Made by a program: the position numbers and the translations under genes. A stretch of 40,672 bases of DNA from an uncultured Gemmiger sp. (lineage in GTDB: Bacteria; Bacillota; Clostridia; Oscillospirales; Ruminococcaceae), in the NCBI GenBank assembly GCA_944388165.1, contig CALXHS010000078.1, positions 1-40,672 on the forward strand, written 5' to 3'. Below, in pieces: positions 40,515-40,672 of the stretch. The notes beneath the pieces are model-generated. The model saw only the letters and a program-made list of their open reading frames with translations. It was not told the DNA's origin and made no database searches. Numbering within the stretch: the stretch's first letter is position 1; each line of letters opens with the position of its first letter.

Positions 40515-40672
40515 TCACAGCTCAGCAAAGAACTTGATGGTGCGGACCATCTGGCTGGTGTAGCTGTTCTCGTTGTCGTACCAGGAGACGACCTGGACCT
40601 GATAGGTGTCGTCGTCGATCTTGGTGACCATGGTCTGGGTGGCGTCGAACAGGCTGCCGTAACGCATGCCGA
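40515..40672 (-). CDS. gap: Glyceraldehyde-3-phosphate dehydrogenase, C-terminal part (gene enters from the right)
   Basis: The last 51 complete codons of gap are visible; the remainder lies beyond the right edge. The end of the catalytic domain reads [14 protein letters not shown] and [16 protein letters not shown], standard for type I GAPDH, the glycolytic enzyme. It stops at TGA 40515-40517 with KFFAEL, whereas the displaced native end reads KYFAEL and TAA. From the core (40532-40596) leftwards the sequence was supplied by the element, so the enzyme keeps full length with a Tyr to Phe change. Its own terminator is now 6.7 kb away. Confidence 0.92.
   Translation of the reverse strand, partial: GMRYGSLFDATQTMVTKIDDDTYQVQVVSWYDNENSYTSQMVRTIKFFAEL
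40532..40596. repeat. attR core: 65-bp direct repeat
   Basis: Identical to 33791-33855. It lies inside the working gap coding sequence. Confidence 0.9.

Larger units (their letters stand above)
33867..40531. mobile_element. Integrated 6.7-kb element in the 3' end of gap
   Basis: Between the two gap ends the composition drops sharply in GC and the genes change character: tyrosine integrase at the right end, serine recombinase, SF2 helicase, XRE regulator, two zinc-ribbon proteins, one unknown. There are no recognisable relaxase, capsid or conjugation genes. The element length implied by the repeat offset is 6741 bp. It is best called an integrative (possibly mobilisable or satellite-like) element that uses gap as attachment site and restores the gene end. 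Confidence 0.9.

Overview
The window is GC-rich, low-intergenic chromosomal DNA from a Firmicute, most likely a gut Clostridia member of the Oscillospirales/Ruminococcaceae (Gemmiger, Subdoligranulum or Faecalibacterium-like). This rests on strong AGGAGG-type ribosome sites, a SigK-like sigma factor, YczE and A-type flavoprotein genes, and a bilirubin-reductase locus. The genus is inference. An AT-richer mobile element occupies about 33.87-40.53 kb.

Layout. 0-0.4 kb: promoter region of an rRNA operon that reads leftwards out of the window. 0.4-8.5 kb: CorA transporter, ECF sigma factor with a membrane partner, PAP2 phosphatase, FprA flavoprotein, and an XpaC/SGNH pair. 8.8-14.5 kb: YczE-like membrane protein, a bilQ-bilR-bilS bilirubin-reduction operon behind a double palindromic operator, and a TetR regulator beside oleate hydratase. 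14.6-20.4 kb: a large membrane protein, a MerR/aldo-keto reductase divergent pair sharing a textbook MerR operator, a flavoredoxin and small proteins. 20.6-27.9 kb: a compact six-gene operon of zinc-ribbon membrane proteins, a DUF2225-like protein, a HExxH protein with a long acidic repeat tail, and a soluble VirD4/HerA-like ATPase. I consider this the best candidate for an undescribed multi-protein system. 28-33.7 kb: methyltransferase, type A chloramphenicol acetyltransferase, SGNH/rhodanese pair, SigK-like sigma, AGCS symporter, XRE regulator.

33.77-40.67 kb: a 6.7-kb element has integrated into the 3' end of gap (glyceraldehyde-3-phosphate dehydrogenase). The displaced native 3' end lies at 33774-33866. 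The working gene, now carrying an element-supplied 3' end, enters from the right edge and stops at 40515. The element encodes a tyrosine integrase, a serine recombinase, an SF2 helicase, a TTG-initiated XRE regulator, two zinc-ribbon proteins and an unknown protein. Both ends carry TCGTAG repeats that look like integrase arm sites.

An unexpected theme is the amber codon. By my count no other complete gene here ends in TAG. The aldo-keto reductase has an in-frame TAG followed by what looks like the normal family C-terminus. The element helicase has two in-frame TAGs and no frameshift. Either these are independent nonsense mutations or UAG is read through in this organism.
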